Positions 30,671 to 40,976 of a DNA stretch of 64,000 nt are shown here, piece after piece. The notes beneath the pieces are model-generated. The model saw only the letters and a list, made by a program, of their open reading frames with translations, was not told the DNA's origin and searched no databases. This DNA is from Bradyrhizobium sp. Its GTDB lineage: Bacteria; Pseudomonadota; Alphaproteobacteria; Rhizobiales; Xanthobacteraceae. The DNA lies in assembly GCF_027451485.1 (NCBI RefSeq), contig NZ_DAIDJE010000097.1:1-64000 (forward strand), in the 5' to 3' direction. A program made the translations under genes and the position numbers. Position 1 is the first letter of the stretch, and each line of letters opens with the position of its first letter.

Positions 30671-33628
30671 TCAGTTCAGCGCCTCATCGAGCAGCGCTTT
30701 GAGCTGCGCCAGATGTTTCGACATCAATCCGGTCGCGGTAGCCGCAGCGGCCGCGCGGCCCGCATAGCGCGGGCGCCTGTAGGTGGCGCTGATCTGGTTA
30801 AGCACCCATTCCAAATAGGGCTCGATGAAATGCCAGGCACCCATGTTGCGGGGCTCTTCCTGGCACCAGACCACCTCGGCGGTCTTGAACCTTGAAAGCT
30901 CCACCACCAGCGCCTTCAACGGCACCGGATAGAGCTGCTCGACGCGCATCAGGTAGATGTCATCGATGCCGCGCTTTTCGCGCTCTTCATAGAGATCATA
31001 GTAGACCTTGCCCGAGCACAGCACGATTCGTTTGACCTTCTCGTCCGGCGCGAGCTTGATCTTCTCATCGGCGAGCATCTGGGCGTCATCGTAGAGAATG
31101 CGATGGAAGGTGGTTCCCTCGCCGAGTTCGTCGAGCCGCGACACCGCGCGCTTGTGACGCAACAGCGACTTCGGCGTCATCAGGATCAGCGGTTTGCGGA
31201 TCTCGCGATGCAGCTGCCGCCGCAGCACATGGAAGTAATTGGCGGGCGTCGTGGGATAAACGACCTGCATGTTGTCTTCGGCGCAGAGTTGCAGGTAGCG
31301 CTCGAGCCGCGCCGAGGAATGCTCGGGACCCTGTCCTTCATATCCATGCGGCAAGAGGCAAACGAGGCCCGACATGCGCAGCCACTTGCGCTCGCCCGAG
31401 GAGATGAACTGGTCGAACACGACCTGGGCGCCATTGGCGAAATCGCCGAACTGCGCCTCCCAGATCGCGAGCGCGTTCGGCTCGGCGAGCGAGTAGCCGT
31501 ATTCGAAGCCGAGCACGGCTTCTTCCGACAGCAGCGAGTTGATGACCTCGTAATGCCCCTGATCGCCGCCGAGATGGTTGAACGGCGTGTATCGGCTTTC
31601 GTCTTCCTGGTCGATCAGGACCGAATGGCGCTGCGAGAACGTGCCGCGCTCGGAATCCTGACCCGAGAGCCGCACGTGATGACCTTCCTGCAACAGCGAG
31701 CAGAATGCCAGCGCCTCTCCCGTCGCCCAGTCGATGCCGATACCGCTGTCGAGCGCCTTGGCACGGTTGTCGAGGAAGCGCTGAATGGTGCGGTGAACGC
31801 GGAAACCGTCCGGCACCTTGGTGATTTTGCGGCCGATGTCCTTCAGGACGGCGGTATTGACCCCGGTCACGCCGCGGCGCGCATCCTCTTCCTGGTCAGC
31901 GATCTTGAAGCCGGCCCACTTGCCGTCGAGCCAGTCGGCTTTGTTGGGCTTGTAGCCGACGCCCGCCTCGAATTCAGCATCGAGCCGCGCGCGCCAGTCG
32001 GCCTTGGCCTTCTCGACCTCGCCTTCGGTCATCACGCCTTCGGCGATCAGCCGCTTCGCATAGATCTCGAGCGTCGTCGGGTGCGAGCCGATCCTCTTGT
32101 ACATCACCGGCTGGGTAAATGCCGGCTCATCGCCCTCGTTGTGGCCATGGCGGCGATAACAGAACATATCGATGACGACCGGCTTGTGGAATTTCTGCCG
32201 GAATTCGATCGCGACCTTCGCGGCGAAAACCACCGCTTCCGGATCGTCGCCATTCACGTGGAAGATCGGCGCATCGATCATCTTCGCGACGTCCGACGGA
32301 TAAGGCGACGAGCGCGAATAACGCGGATAGGTGGTGAAGCCGATCTGGTTGTTGACGATGAAATGCACCGAGCCGCCGGTGCGGTAGCCCTTCAGGTCGG
32401 ACAGGCTGAAGCATTCAGCTACCACGCCCTGGCCGGCGAAAGCAGCGTCGCCATGCATCAGCAGCGGCAGCACTGAAATCCGCATGTCCGGCGGATCGCC
32501 ATGCTGGTCCTGCTTGGCACGCACCTTGCCGAGCACCACCGGGTCGACGATTTCCAGATGCGACGGGTTTGCCGTCAGCGACAGATGGATCTTGTTGTTG
32601 TCGAATTCGCGGTCCGAAGAGGCACCGAGGTGATATTTGACGTCGCCCGAACCCTCGACCACGTCGGGATTGGCCGACCCGCCCTTGAATTCGTGGAACA
32701 GCGCGCGATGAGGCTTACCCATCACCTGTGTGAGCACGTTGAGGCGGCCGCGATGCGGCATGCCGAGCACGATTTCCTTTACGCCGAGATTGCCGCCGCG
32801 CTTGATGATCTGCTCCAGCGCCGGAATCAGTGATTCGCCACCATCGAGACCAAAGCGCTTGGTGCCGGTGAACTTGAGATCGCAGAATTTTTCGAAACCT
32901 TCGGCCTCGACAAGCTTGTTGAGGATCGCGCGGCGGCCTTCGCGGGTGAAGGAAATTTCTTTATCCGGCCCCTCGATCCGCTCCTGGATCCAGGCTTTCT
33001 GCGCGGCGTTGGAGATGTGCATGAACTCGACGCCCAGCGTCTGGCAGTAGGTACGCTCGCAGATCGCGACGATTTCGCGCAAGGTGCCGTATTCGAGCCC
33101 CAGCACGTGATCGAGGAAAATCTTCCGGTCGAAATCGGCTTCCGTGAAGCCGTAGGAGCGTGGATCGAGTTCTTCGCGGTCGCGCGGCGCTTCGATGCCG
33201 AGCGGGTCGAGCTTGGCATGGAAATGTCCGCGCATCCGATAGGCGCGAATCAGCATCAGTGCGCGAACCGAATCGCGGGTCGCCTGGTGCACATCGTCCG
33301 AGGAGAGTTCGCTGGCTGCGGCCTGGGCCTTGGCGGCGAGCTTAGTGGAAACCGCCGTTTCGACTTCCGCCCAGTTGCCATCCAGTGCCGAGATCAGATC
33401 GTCGCGCGGCGTGACCGGCCAGTTCCCTTTGCTCCACGACGGCCCCTCGGCGTTCTTGTGAACGTCGGCGGGGGTGTCCTTCAGGCTTTTGAAGAACTCC
33501 TGCCACTCGGCGTCGACCGAGGTGGGGTCGCTTTCGTAGCGGGCATATATTTCGTCGATATAGGTGGCGTTGGTGCCCTGCAAAAAAGACGAGAGGGCAA
33601 AAGCGGCGTTCGCATCTTGGCGAGACAT
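30671..33628 (-). CDS. sucA: 2-oxoglutarate dehydrogenase E1
   Basis: E1 is the thiamine diphosphate-dependent decarboxylase of the 2-oxoglutarate dehydrogenase complex. The 985-residue protein starts with the E2-binding N-terminal segment (ALSSFLQGTNATYIDEIYARYE). It has GMPHRGRLNVL, the ThDP-binding region with HGDAAFAGQGVV, and CYRRHGHNEGDEP. Later come HHVRLSGQDSERGTFSQRH and LPHGYEGQGPEHSSARLERYLQ in the transketolase-like domain. The length is typical of alphaproteobacterial SucA. It lies after a 295-base repeat-rich gap that follows sucD. Confidence 0.98.
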   Translation of the reverse strand: MSRQDANAAFALSSFLQGTNATYIDEIYARYESDPTSVDAEWQEFFKSLKDTPADVHKNAEGPSWSKGNWPVTPRDDLISALDGNWAEVETAVSTKLAAKAQAAASELSSDDVHQATRDSVRALMLIRAYRMRGHFHAKLDPLGIEAPRDREELDPRSYGFTEADFDRKIFLDHVLGLEYGTLREIVAICERTYCQTLGVEFMHISNAAQKAWIQERIEGPDKEISFTREGRRAILNKLVEAEGFEKFCDLKFTGTKRFGLDGGESLIPALEQIIKRGGNLGVKEIVLGMPHRGRLNVLTQVMGKPHRALFHEFKGGSANPDVVEGSGDVKYHLGASSDREFDNNKIHLSLTANPSHLEIVDPVVLGKVRAKQDQHGDPPDMRISVLPLLMHGDAAFAGQGVVAECFSLSDLKGYRTGGSVHFIVNNQIGFTTYPRYSRSSPYPSDVAKMIDAPIFHVNGDDPEAVVFAAKVAIEFRQKFHKPVVIDMFCYRRHGHNEGDEPAFTQPVMYKRIGSHPTTLEIYAKRLIAEGVMTEGEVEKAKADWRARLDAEFEAGVGYKPNKADWLDGKWAGFKIADQEEDARRGVTGVNTAVLKDIGRKITKVPDGFRVHRTIQRFLDNRAKALDSGIGIDWATGEALAFCSLLQEGHHVRLSGQDSERGTFSQRHSVLIDQEDESRYTPFNHLGGDQGHYEVINSLLSEEAVLGFEYGYSLAEPNALAIWEAQFGDFANGAQVVFDQFISSGERKWLRMSGLVCLLPHGYEGQGPEHSSARLERYLQLCAEDNMQVVYPTTPANYFHVLRRQLHREIRKPLILMTPKSLLRHKRAVSRLDELGEGTTFHRILYDDAQMLADEKIKLAPDEKVKRIVLCSGKVYYDLYEEREKRGIDDIYLMRVEQLYPVPLKALVVELSRFKTAEVVWCQEEPRNMGAWHFIEPYLEWVLNQISATYRRPRYAGRAAAAATATGLMSKHLAQLKALLDEALN

Positions 33629-33670
33629 GGGGCGTCCTGATGATTTTCTTCATCGCGCGTAACAGACGGC

Positions 33671-33867
33671 GCGCTAGGGCGGCGGATTTGACATTCGCTC
33701 GGTATCGCCGCGAGTTCTCAGGCGAATGTCAAATCCGAGGCCGCACTAGAATTTTGATCCTCTAGCGCCCCTTGGATTGTGGCACTCGCAAACGAACCCT
33801 CCGCGACAGGATGCGAATGTCAGAATCGGGGCACTAGCCGGTCTGCGATAAGCAGATCGGCTAGTGC
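33671..33867. repeat. Nested palindromic repeats between sucD and sucA
   Basis: Three structures stand out. Outer arms GCGCTAG (33671-33677) and CTAGCGC (33762-33768) enclose perfect 16-base arms CGGATTTGACATTCGC (33683-33698) and GCGAATGTCAAATCCG (33722-33737). A partial third copy of the latter starts at 33813. A separate hairpin pairs GCACTAGCCGGTCTGC (33831-33846) with GCAGATCGGCTAGTGC (33852-33867) around a 5-base loop, with one G-T pair. The repeated GCACTAG termini suggest a mobile or REP-like element inserted in the suc cluster. Confidence 0.6.
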
Positions 33868-33923
33868 AGAACCTGTACCCCATTTAGGAAGAAACTTCGC
33901 CCGGAAAACAACTAAGGAGTGAA

Positions 33924-34808
33924 TTAAGCTTTCAATTTTTCGACAAGCGTCTTCCCGAGCCGCGCCGGCGAAGGGGAGACGCTAATTCCCGCCGATTCCA
34001 TGGCTGCGGACTTTGATCCGGCGTCACCCTTGCCGCCAGATATGATGGCACCGGCATGGCCCATGCGCCGTCCGGGGGGGGCCGTGACGCCGGCAATGAA
34101 CCCGACCATTGGCTTTTTGCGGCCCCGCTTCGCCTCATCCTTGAGGAACTGGGCCGCATCCTCCTCGGCGGTGCCGCCGATTTCTCCAATCATAATAATC
34201 GAGGTGGTCTTGGGATCCGCCAGAAACATCTCCAGCACGTCGATAAATTCGGTGCCCTTGACGGGGTCGCCGCCGATACCAACGGCGGTGGTCTGGCCGA
34301 GGCCTTCCTGGCTGGTCTGGAACACCGCCTCATAGGTCAGCGTGCCCGAACGCGAGACGATGCCGACATTGCCGGGCCGGAAGATGTTGGCCGGCATGAT
34401 GCCTATCTTACACTCGCCCGCGGTCATCACGCCCGGGCAATTCGGCCCAATCAGCCGCGACTTCGAACCCGAGAGCGAGCGCTTCACCCGCACCATGTCG
34501 AGTACCGGAATGCCTTCGGTGATGCAGACGATCAGCGGAATCTCCGCATCGATCGCCTCGCAGATCGCGTCGGCTGCGCCCGGCGGCGGCACATAGATCA
34601 CGCTCGCATCCGCACCGGTCTTCTCACGCGCTTCCGCCACCGTGTCGAACACCGGCAGACCGAGGTGCTTCGATCCGCCTTTGCCTGGCGAGGTGCCGCC
34701 GACCATCTTGGTGCCGTAAGCGATCGCGGCTTCGGAATGGAACGTGCCGTTCTTGCCGGTGAAGCCCTGGCAGATGACTTTGGTATTCTTGTCGATCAGG
34801 ATGGACAT
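33924..34808 (-). CDS. sucD: Succinyl-CoA synthetase subunit alpha
   Basis: The alpha subunit binds CoA and carries the phosphohistidine of succinyl-CoA synthetase. The 294-residue protein starts [26 protein letters not shown], an invariant N-terminus that fixes the start at 34808. It shows [25 protein letters not shown], and the active-site His in [13 protein letters not shown] near residue 245. Length is normal. A 59-codon ORF lies between it and sucC. The sucD stop is followed by a repeat-rich gap ahead of sucA. Confidence 0.98.
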   Translation of the reverse strand: MSILIDKNTKVICQGFTGKNGTFHSEAAIAYGTKMVGGTSPGKGGSKHLGLPVFDTVAEAREKTGADASVIYVPPPGAADAICEAIDAEIPLIVCITEGIPVLDMVRVKRSLSGSKSRLIGPNCPGVMTAGECKIGIMPANIFRPGNVGIVSRSGTLTYEAVFQTSQEGLGQTTAVGIGGDPVKGTEFIDVLEMFLADPKTTSIIMIGEIGGTAEEDAAQFLKDEAKRGRKKPMVGFIAGVTAPPGRRMGHAGAIISGGKGDAGSKSAAMESAGISVSPSPARLGKTLVEKLKA

Positions 34809-34845
34809 GGATGAGATGCCTTCGCGAAATAATCGGAAAAGGGGG

Positions 34846-35025
34846 TCAGTGGATTCGCCGGTAGAAGCCGGTGAGATCGATGCGGGCATTCACCCCGGAG
34901 ATTGCGTCCGCGCCTTCGGTGCAGCGCGAGGGATAGACCGTCTCCTGGCCGGCCCATTCGCCCGCGGACGCCGCGAGATTGCGGCAATCTTCGAGCGGCA
35001 TCGGCGCAACGAGATGATCGGCCAT
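34846..35025 (-). CDS. Uncharacterised 59-residue protein between sucC and sucD
   Basis: Reading the minus strand from the ATG at 35025 gives 59 codons and a TGA. The ATG lies two bases after the sucC stop, and GGGAGCC sits about 6 bases upstream, overlapping the end of sucC. The peptide starts [14 protein letters not shown], contains [14 protein letters not shown] and ends in LTGFYRRIH. It has two Cys (14 and 35), one Trp (24) and no membrane segment. The placement suggests translation coupled to sucC. I do not recognise a family. It could be a small partner of succinyl-CoA synthetase, or a translated spacer. Confidence 0.6.
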   Translation of the reverse strand: MADHLVAPMPLEDCRNLAASAGEWAGQETVYPSRCTEGADAISGVNARIDLTGFYRRIH

Positions 35026-35027
35026 CG

Positions 35028-36224
35028 TCAGGCTCCCTTGACGGCCTTGACGATCTTCTGCGCGGCGTCATCGAGATCATCCGCGGGCAGCACGTTGAGA
35101 CCGGATTCGCGGATGATTTTCTTGCCGGCATCGACGTTCGTGCCCTCGAGGCGCACCACCAGCGGCACCTTGAGACCGACTTCCTTCACCGCCGCGACCA
35201 CTCCTTCGGCGATGACGTCGCATTTCATAATGCCGCCGAAGATGTTGACCAGAATGCCCCTCACATTGGGATCGGCTGTGATGATCTTGAAGGCGGCCGC
35301 GACCTTTTCCTTGCTGGCGCTGCCGCCGACATCGAGGAAGTTCGCCGGCGACATGCCGTAGAGCTTGATGATGTCCATCGTCGCCATGGCAAGTCCGGCG
35401 CCATTGACCATGCAGCCTATGGTGCCGTCGAGCGCGACATAGTTGAGATCGTATTTCGACGCCTCGATTTCCTTGGCGTCTTCTTCGGTCTCGTCACGCA
35501 GCACGACGATTTCGGGATGGCGGAACAAGGCGTTGTCGTCGAACGACACCTTGGCGTCTAGGACGCGGAGCTGGCCCTGCTTGGTAACGACCAACGGATT
35601 GATTTCCAGCATTGCCATGTCCTTGGCCGTGAAGGCGGCATAGAGCTGGGCCGCCAGCTTTTCCGCCTGCTTGGCAAGGTCGCCGGTGAGATTCAGCGCC
35701 TTCGCCACGGTGCGACCGTGATGGCCCATGATTCCGGTGGCTGGATCGACGGAGAAGCTGACGATCTTCTCCGGGGTCTTGTGTGCGACTTCCTCGATGT
35801 TGACCCCGCCTTCGGTCGAGACCACGAATGATACTTTGGAGGTTTCGCGGTTCACCAGGATCGAGAGATAGAACTCCTTGTCTATGTCGGAGCCCTCTTC
35901 GATGTAGAGGCGGTTGACCTGCTTGCCTTGCGCGCCGGTCTGCACGGTCACCAGCGTTGCGCCCAGCATCTGCTTGGCGAATTCGTTGACTTCGGCGACC
36001 GACTTGGCGATGCGGACCCCGCCTTTGCCGCCGGCGGAGGCTTCCTTGAACGTGCCCTTGCCGCGGCCACCAGCATGAATCTGGCTTTTCACCACCCAGA
36101 CCGGACCGGGAAGGCTCTTCGCGGCCGCATCGGAATCGGTAGCCTTCAGCACCGGCACGCCTTTGGAAATGGCGACACCGAACTCGCTGAGCAGGGCTTT
36201 GGCCTGATATTCATGAATGTTCAT
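35028..36224 (-). CDS. sucC: Succinyl-CoA synthetase subunit beta
   Basis: The beta subunit binds nucleotide and succinate and, with SucD, makes ATP or GTP from succinyl-CoA. The 398-residue protein opens with the ATP-grasp start [17 protein letters not shown]. It shows [14 protein letters not shown], the second ATP-grasp segment with [10 protein letters not shown], and the C-terminal CoA ligase region with [14 protein letters not shown]. All are characteristic. Length is slightly above the E. coli protein. It follows mdh after 159 bases that contain a strong hairpin. Confidence 0.98.
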   Translation of the reverse strand: MNIHEYQAKALLSEFGVAISKGVPVLKATDSDAAAKSLPGPVWVVKSQIHAGGRGKGTFKEASAGGKGGVRIAKSVAEVNEFAKQMLGATLVTVQTGAQGKQVNRLYIEEGSDIDKEFYLSILVNRETSKVSFVVSTEGGVNIEEVAHKTPEKIVSFSVDPATGIMGHHGRTVAKALNLTGDLAKQAEKLAAQLYAAFTAKDMAMLEINPLVVTKQGQLRVLDAKVSFDDNALFRHPEIVVLRDETEEDAKEIEASKYDLNYVALDGTIGCMVNGAGLAMATMDIIKLYGMSPANFLDVGGSASKEKVAAAFKIITADPNVRGILVNIFGGIMKCDVIAEGVVAAVKEVGLKVPLVVRLEGTNVDAGKKIIRESGLNVLPADDLDDAAQKIVKAVKGA

Positions 36225-36280
36225 TTGAACGCTCCCCGAACCTTAGGTCGCCGTGGTTCTTGGCAAGTTCCCAGCGACTC

Positions 36281-36369
36281 TGCCACGTGGCATACCACAT
36301 ACCAAAAGAACTGCAACCCAACCTGGGCCGAAAAGTGAGATGCCGAAGATCGAGGCTCGATCTTCGGCA
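36281..36369. repeat. Palindrome and hairpin between mdh and sucC
   Basis: TGCCGAAGATCGA (36341-36353) and TCGATCTTCGGCA (36357-36369) are perfect 13-base arms with a 3-base loop. Nearer sucC, TGCCACGTGGCA (36281-36292) is a perfect 12-base palindrome. On the coding strand the large hairpin is not followed by a run of Ts, so it is more likely an mRNA stability or attenuation element than a full terminator. Confidence 0.6.
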
Positions 36370-36383
36370 AAAGCTTCCGAAAA

Positions 36384-38697
<2,314 letters not shown>

Positions 38698-38825
38698 CCC
38701 ACTTTACGGCCCAACCCTGAACAAATTGCAAGTCGTGAATCGGCATTGGCACCCTGCACCCTGCCTAAGCAAGCACGCGATGCGGTTTCGAGGGGCGCCG
38801 TCTGTAGCCGAAATTAAATTCTGCT

Positions 38826-39362
38826 TTATGCGCTCAGCGCGTAGGAGTCCTCGACCACGTAAGGTCCGCCGCCGGTCGAGGCACGCGAGGAAAACAGCAC
38901 AAAGCGGGAAGCCGTGAACACCTTGGCAGGGAAATAACCCCGAACCGAAAGATAGTCGGCGACATCCTGTGTGGAGGCGTCGCGCAGCCGCGCCAGCGTG
39001 ACATGCGGAGTGAATTTTCGTCCCTCCGGATCGAGCCCGATCCGCTGCATCAAACGTTCGAGTTCGGCTTGCAGTTCGATCAGCGGCCGGCTCGGGGCGA
39101 CGTTGGCGACCACCGCGCGCGGCTTCTTGCCGCCAAAGCTGGAGAGGCCCTGGACCGCGACCTCGAACGGCTTGCGGTTCACCCGAAACAGCATTGAGGC
39201 GATCTCGTTGGCGGAGACGCCGTCGATATCGCCGATAAAGCGCAAGGTGACGTGATAATTTTCAGGATCGATCCAGCGCGCGCCCGGCAGTCCGCCACGC
39301 AAAGAGGAGAGGGTTTGACCGATTTCGGGGGGAATTTCCAGTCCGGTAAACAGACGCGGCAT
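38826..39362 (-). CDS. thpR: RNA 2',3'-cyclic phosphodiesterase
   Basis: ThpR belongs to the 2H phosphoesterase superfamily and opens 2',3'-cyclic phosphates on RNA. The 178-residue protein starts MPRLFTGLEIPPEI and carries the two catalytic H-x-T motifs, HVT at 37-39 in NYHVTLRFIG and HVT at 119-121 in FTPHVTLARL. Length is normal. The start is set by the conserved N-terminus. It lies between zapE and the esterase gene, all on the minus strand, with no evidence of shared function. Confidence 0.94.
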   Translation of the reverse strand: MPRLFTGLEIPPEIGQTLSSLRGGLPGARWIDPENYHVTLRFIGDIDGVSANEIASMLFRVNRKPFEVAVQGLSSFGGKKPRAVVANVAPSRPLIELQAELERLMQRIGLDPEGRKFTPHVTLARLRDASTQDVADYLSVRGYFPAKVFTASRFVLFSSRASTGGGPYVVEDSYALSA

Positions 39363-39541
39363 CGCATGACTCCCGATGCTGGAACATGATTCGAAAGCAG
39401 GAATATCAGCTTCCCTGGAGATCATGTTCACTGGCGGATACCGGCGACGAATCACCGGCAACAATTTTTAGCGTAGTTATGTGACTCTGCGAAGCATCTC
39501 CCGTTAACTGTTCAGTAAAGGTCCGCCGCCGGCCTCGCTCT

Positions 39542-40246
39542 TCAGCTCGCGTGTCTGGATATCGAGCCGAGAAATGCCTCAACGCTGGGCAGGATATTCT
39601 TGACGATGATGTCAACTCCCTCCGCGGTTGGATGCATGCCGTCAGCTTGATTGAGTTTCGGATCGGCCGCCACCCCCTCAAGGAAAAAGGCATAGAGCGG
39701 CACGTCGTAGGCTTTGGCGAGATCAGGATAGATCGAATTGAAGCGGGCGGCAAAGTCGGCTCCATCGTTCGGCGGCGCGAGCATGCCGCACAACATCACC
39801 GCGATGCCGCGCGCCTTCAGCCGTTTCACGATGTCGGCCAAGGCCGCGCGGGTGATCGCCGGATCGATCCCGCGAAGCGCGTCGTTGGCGCCAAGCTCAA
39901 CGATGACGGCCTGGGTTCCCTGCGGCACTGACCAGTCGAGACGATCACGGCCGCCGGATGCGGTGTCGCCGGAAACGCCGGCGTTGGTCACATCGACGTC
40001 TATGCCTCTGGCTTTCAATGCTTTTTGCAGCTTGGCCGGAAATGCATCCGCGCCTGACAATCCAAATCCCGCGCTCAAGGAGTCGCCGAGCACGACCATC
40101 TTTATCGGGGCGACAATGGAAGCCGCCGGAGCCTGCGCAAGAGCCGGTTCCGCCGCAATTAACAGCAAACTCCACACGAGCATTTGCTTGAGCAGCGAAC
40201 CAAACCTCTCGACCCCGCAGGAGGAACTACCATATGAGCTAGCCAT
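39542..40246 (-). CDS. Arylesterase / acyl-CoA thioesterase I (TesA-like, GDSL)
   Basis: The 234-residue secreted GDSL hydrolase has a signal segment (QMLVWSLLLIAAEPALAQAP, about 21-40). Block I is VVLGDSLSAGFGL with Ser56, followed by a block with GVSGDTASGGRDRL, ELGANDALRG and the Asp-His pair in DGMHPTAEG. In E. coli tesA is divergent from the ABC genes ybbA and ybbP, exactly the arrangement here. The ATG at 40246 shares bases with the divergent ABC start. A second ATG at 40183, directly before the hydrophobic segment, is an alternative. Its substrate is probably an ester or thioester of broad range. Confidence 0.92.
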   Translation of the reverse strand: MASSYGSSSCGVERFGSLLKQMLVWSLLLIAAEPALAQAPAASIVAPIKMVVLGDSLSAGFGLSGADAFPAKLQKALKARGIDVDVTNAGVSGDTASGGRDRLDWSVPQGTQAVIVELGANDALRGIDPAITRAALADIVKRLKARGIAVMLCGMLAPPNDGADFAARFNSIYPDLAKAYDVPLYAFFLEGVAADPKLNQADGMHPTAEGVDIIVKNILPSVEAFLGSISRHAS

Positions 40247-40976
40247 GGATACTCTCACAAAGCCTTCATCCGTGTCCGGCCTTGCACCGGACAGCATTTT
40301 CATCTCCCACGTCAATCTCTCGCTCGGCAGCGGCGCGGCGCGCGTCCATATCCTCAAGGACATCAGCCTGCGCGTCGGGTCTGGCGAAGCGCTTGGCCTG
40401 ATCGGTCCGTCAGGCTCGGGAAAGTCCACGCTCCTCATGGTGATGGCGGGACTGGAGCGTCCCGACAGTGGAGAGGTGGTGGTGGGAGGAACTACCTTCA
40501 ATGGCCTCAGCGAGGACGCATTGGCCAGGTTTCGCGGCCGTCAGGTCGGCATTGTCTTCCAGTCCTTTCATCTGATTCCCACCATGACGGCGCTGGAAAA
40601 TGTCGCGGTGCCGCTGGAACTCGCCGGAAATGCCGAAGCCTCGGCGCGCGCCGCGCACGAGCTCGCATCGGTTGGATTGGGTGACCGGCTGCATCACTAT
40701 CCCGCGCAGCTTTCAGGCGGCGAGCAACAGCGCGTCGCGCTCGCCCGAGCGCTGGCGCCCGATCCGGCGATCCTGGTGGCCGACGAACCCACGGGCAATC
40801 TCGATGAAACCACCGGCAAACAAATCGTCGATCTCCTGTTCACCAAGCATGCCGAGCGCGGCATGACGCTGGTGCTGGTGACCCACGACGCCTCACTGGC
40901 GCATCGCTGCGACCGCGTGGTGCGGCTGCGCTCGGGCCGCATCGAAGAGCGGGCCGAGGATAGCGCTGCTTCATGA
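40245..40976 (+). CDS. ABC transporter ATP-binding protein (YbbA-like)
   Basis: The 243-residue ATPase belongs to the LolD/MacB/YbbA group. Walker A GPSGSGKST is at 54-62, the Q-loop lies in VGIVFQSFHLIPTMTALENV, and the signature LSGGEQQRVALARAL is followed by Walker B ILVADEPTGNLD and the H-loop LVTHD. With the next gene, whose start overlaps its stop (ATGA), it forms an FtsX-type ABC system, and the divergent TesA-like gene matches the E. coli ybbA locus. A good AGGAGGA at 40219-40225 lies 19 bases before the ATG, which is farther than ideal. Confidence 0.92.
   Translation: MDTLTKPSSVSGLAPDSIFISHVNLSLGSGAARVHILKDISLRVGSGEALGLIGPSGSGKSTLLMVMAGLERPDSGEVVVGGTTFNGLSEDALARFRGRQVGIVFQSFHLIPTMTALENVAVPLELAGNAEASARAAHELASVGLGDRLHHYPAQLSGGEQQRVALARALAPDPAILVADEPTGNLDETTGKQIVDLLFTKHAERGMTLVLVTHDASLAHRCDRVVRLRSGRIEERAEDSAAS

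Noticed and set aside
31103..32476. A 457-codon plus-strand open frame opposite sucA
   Set aside because: It is an antisense shadow of sucA with Arg/His-rich composition and no motif.
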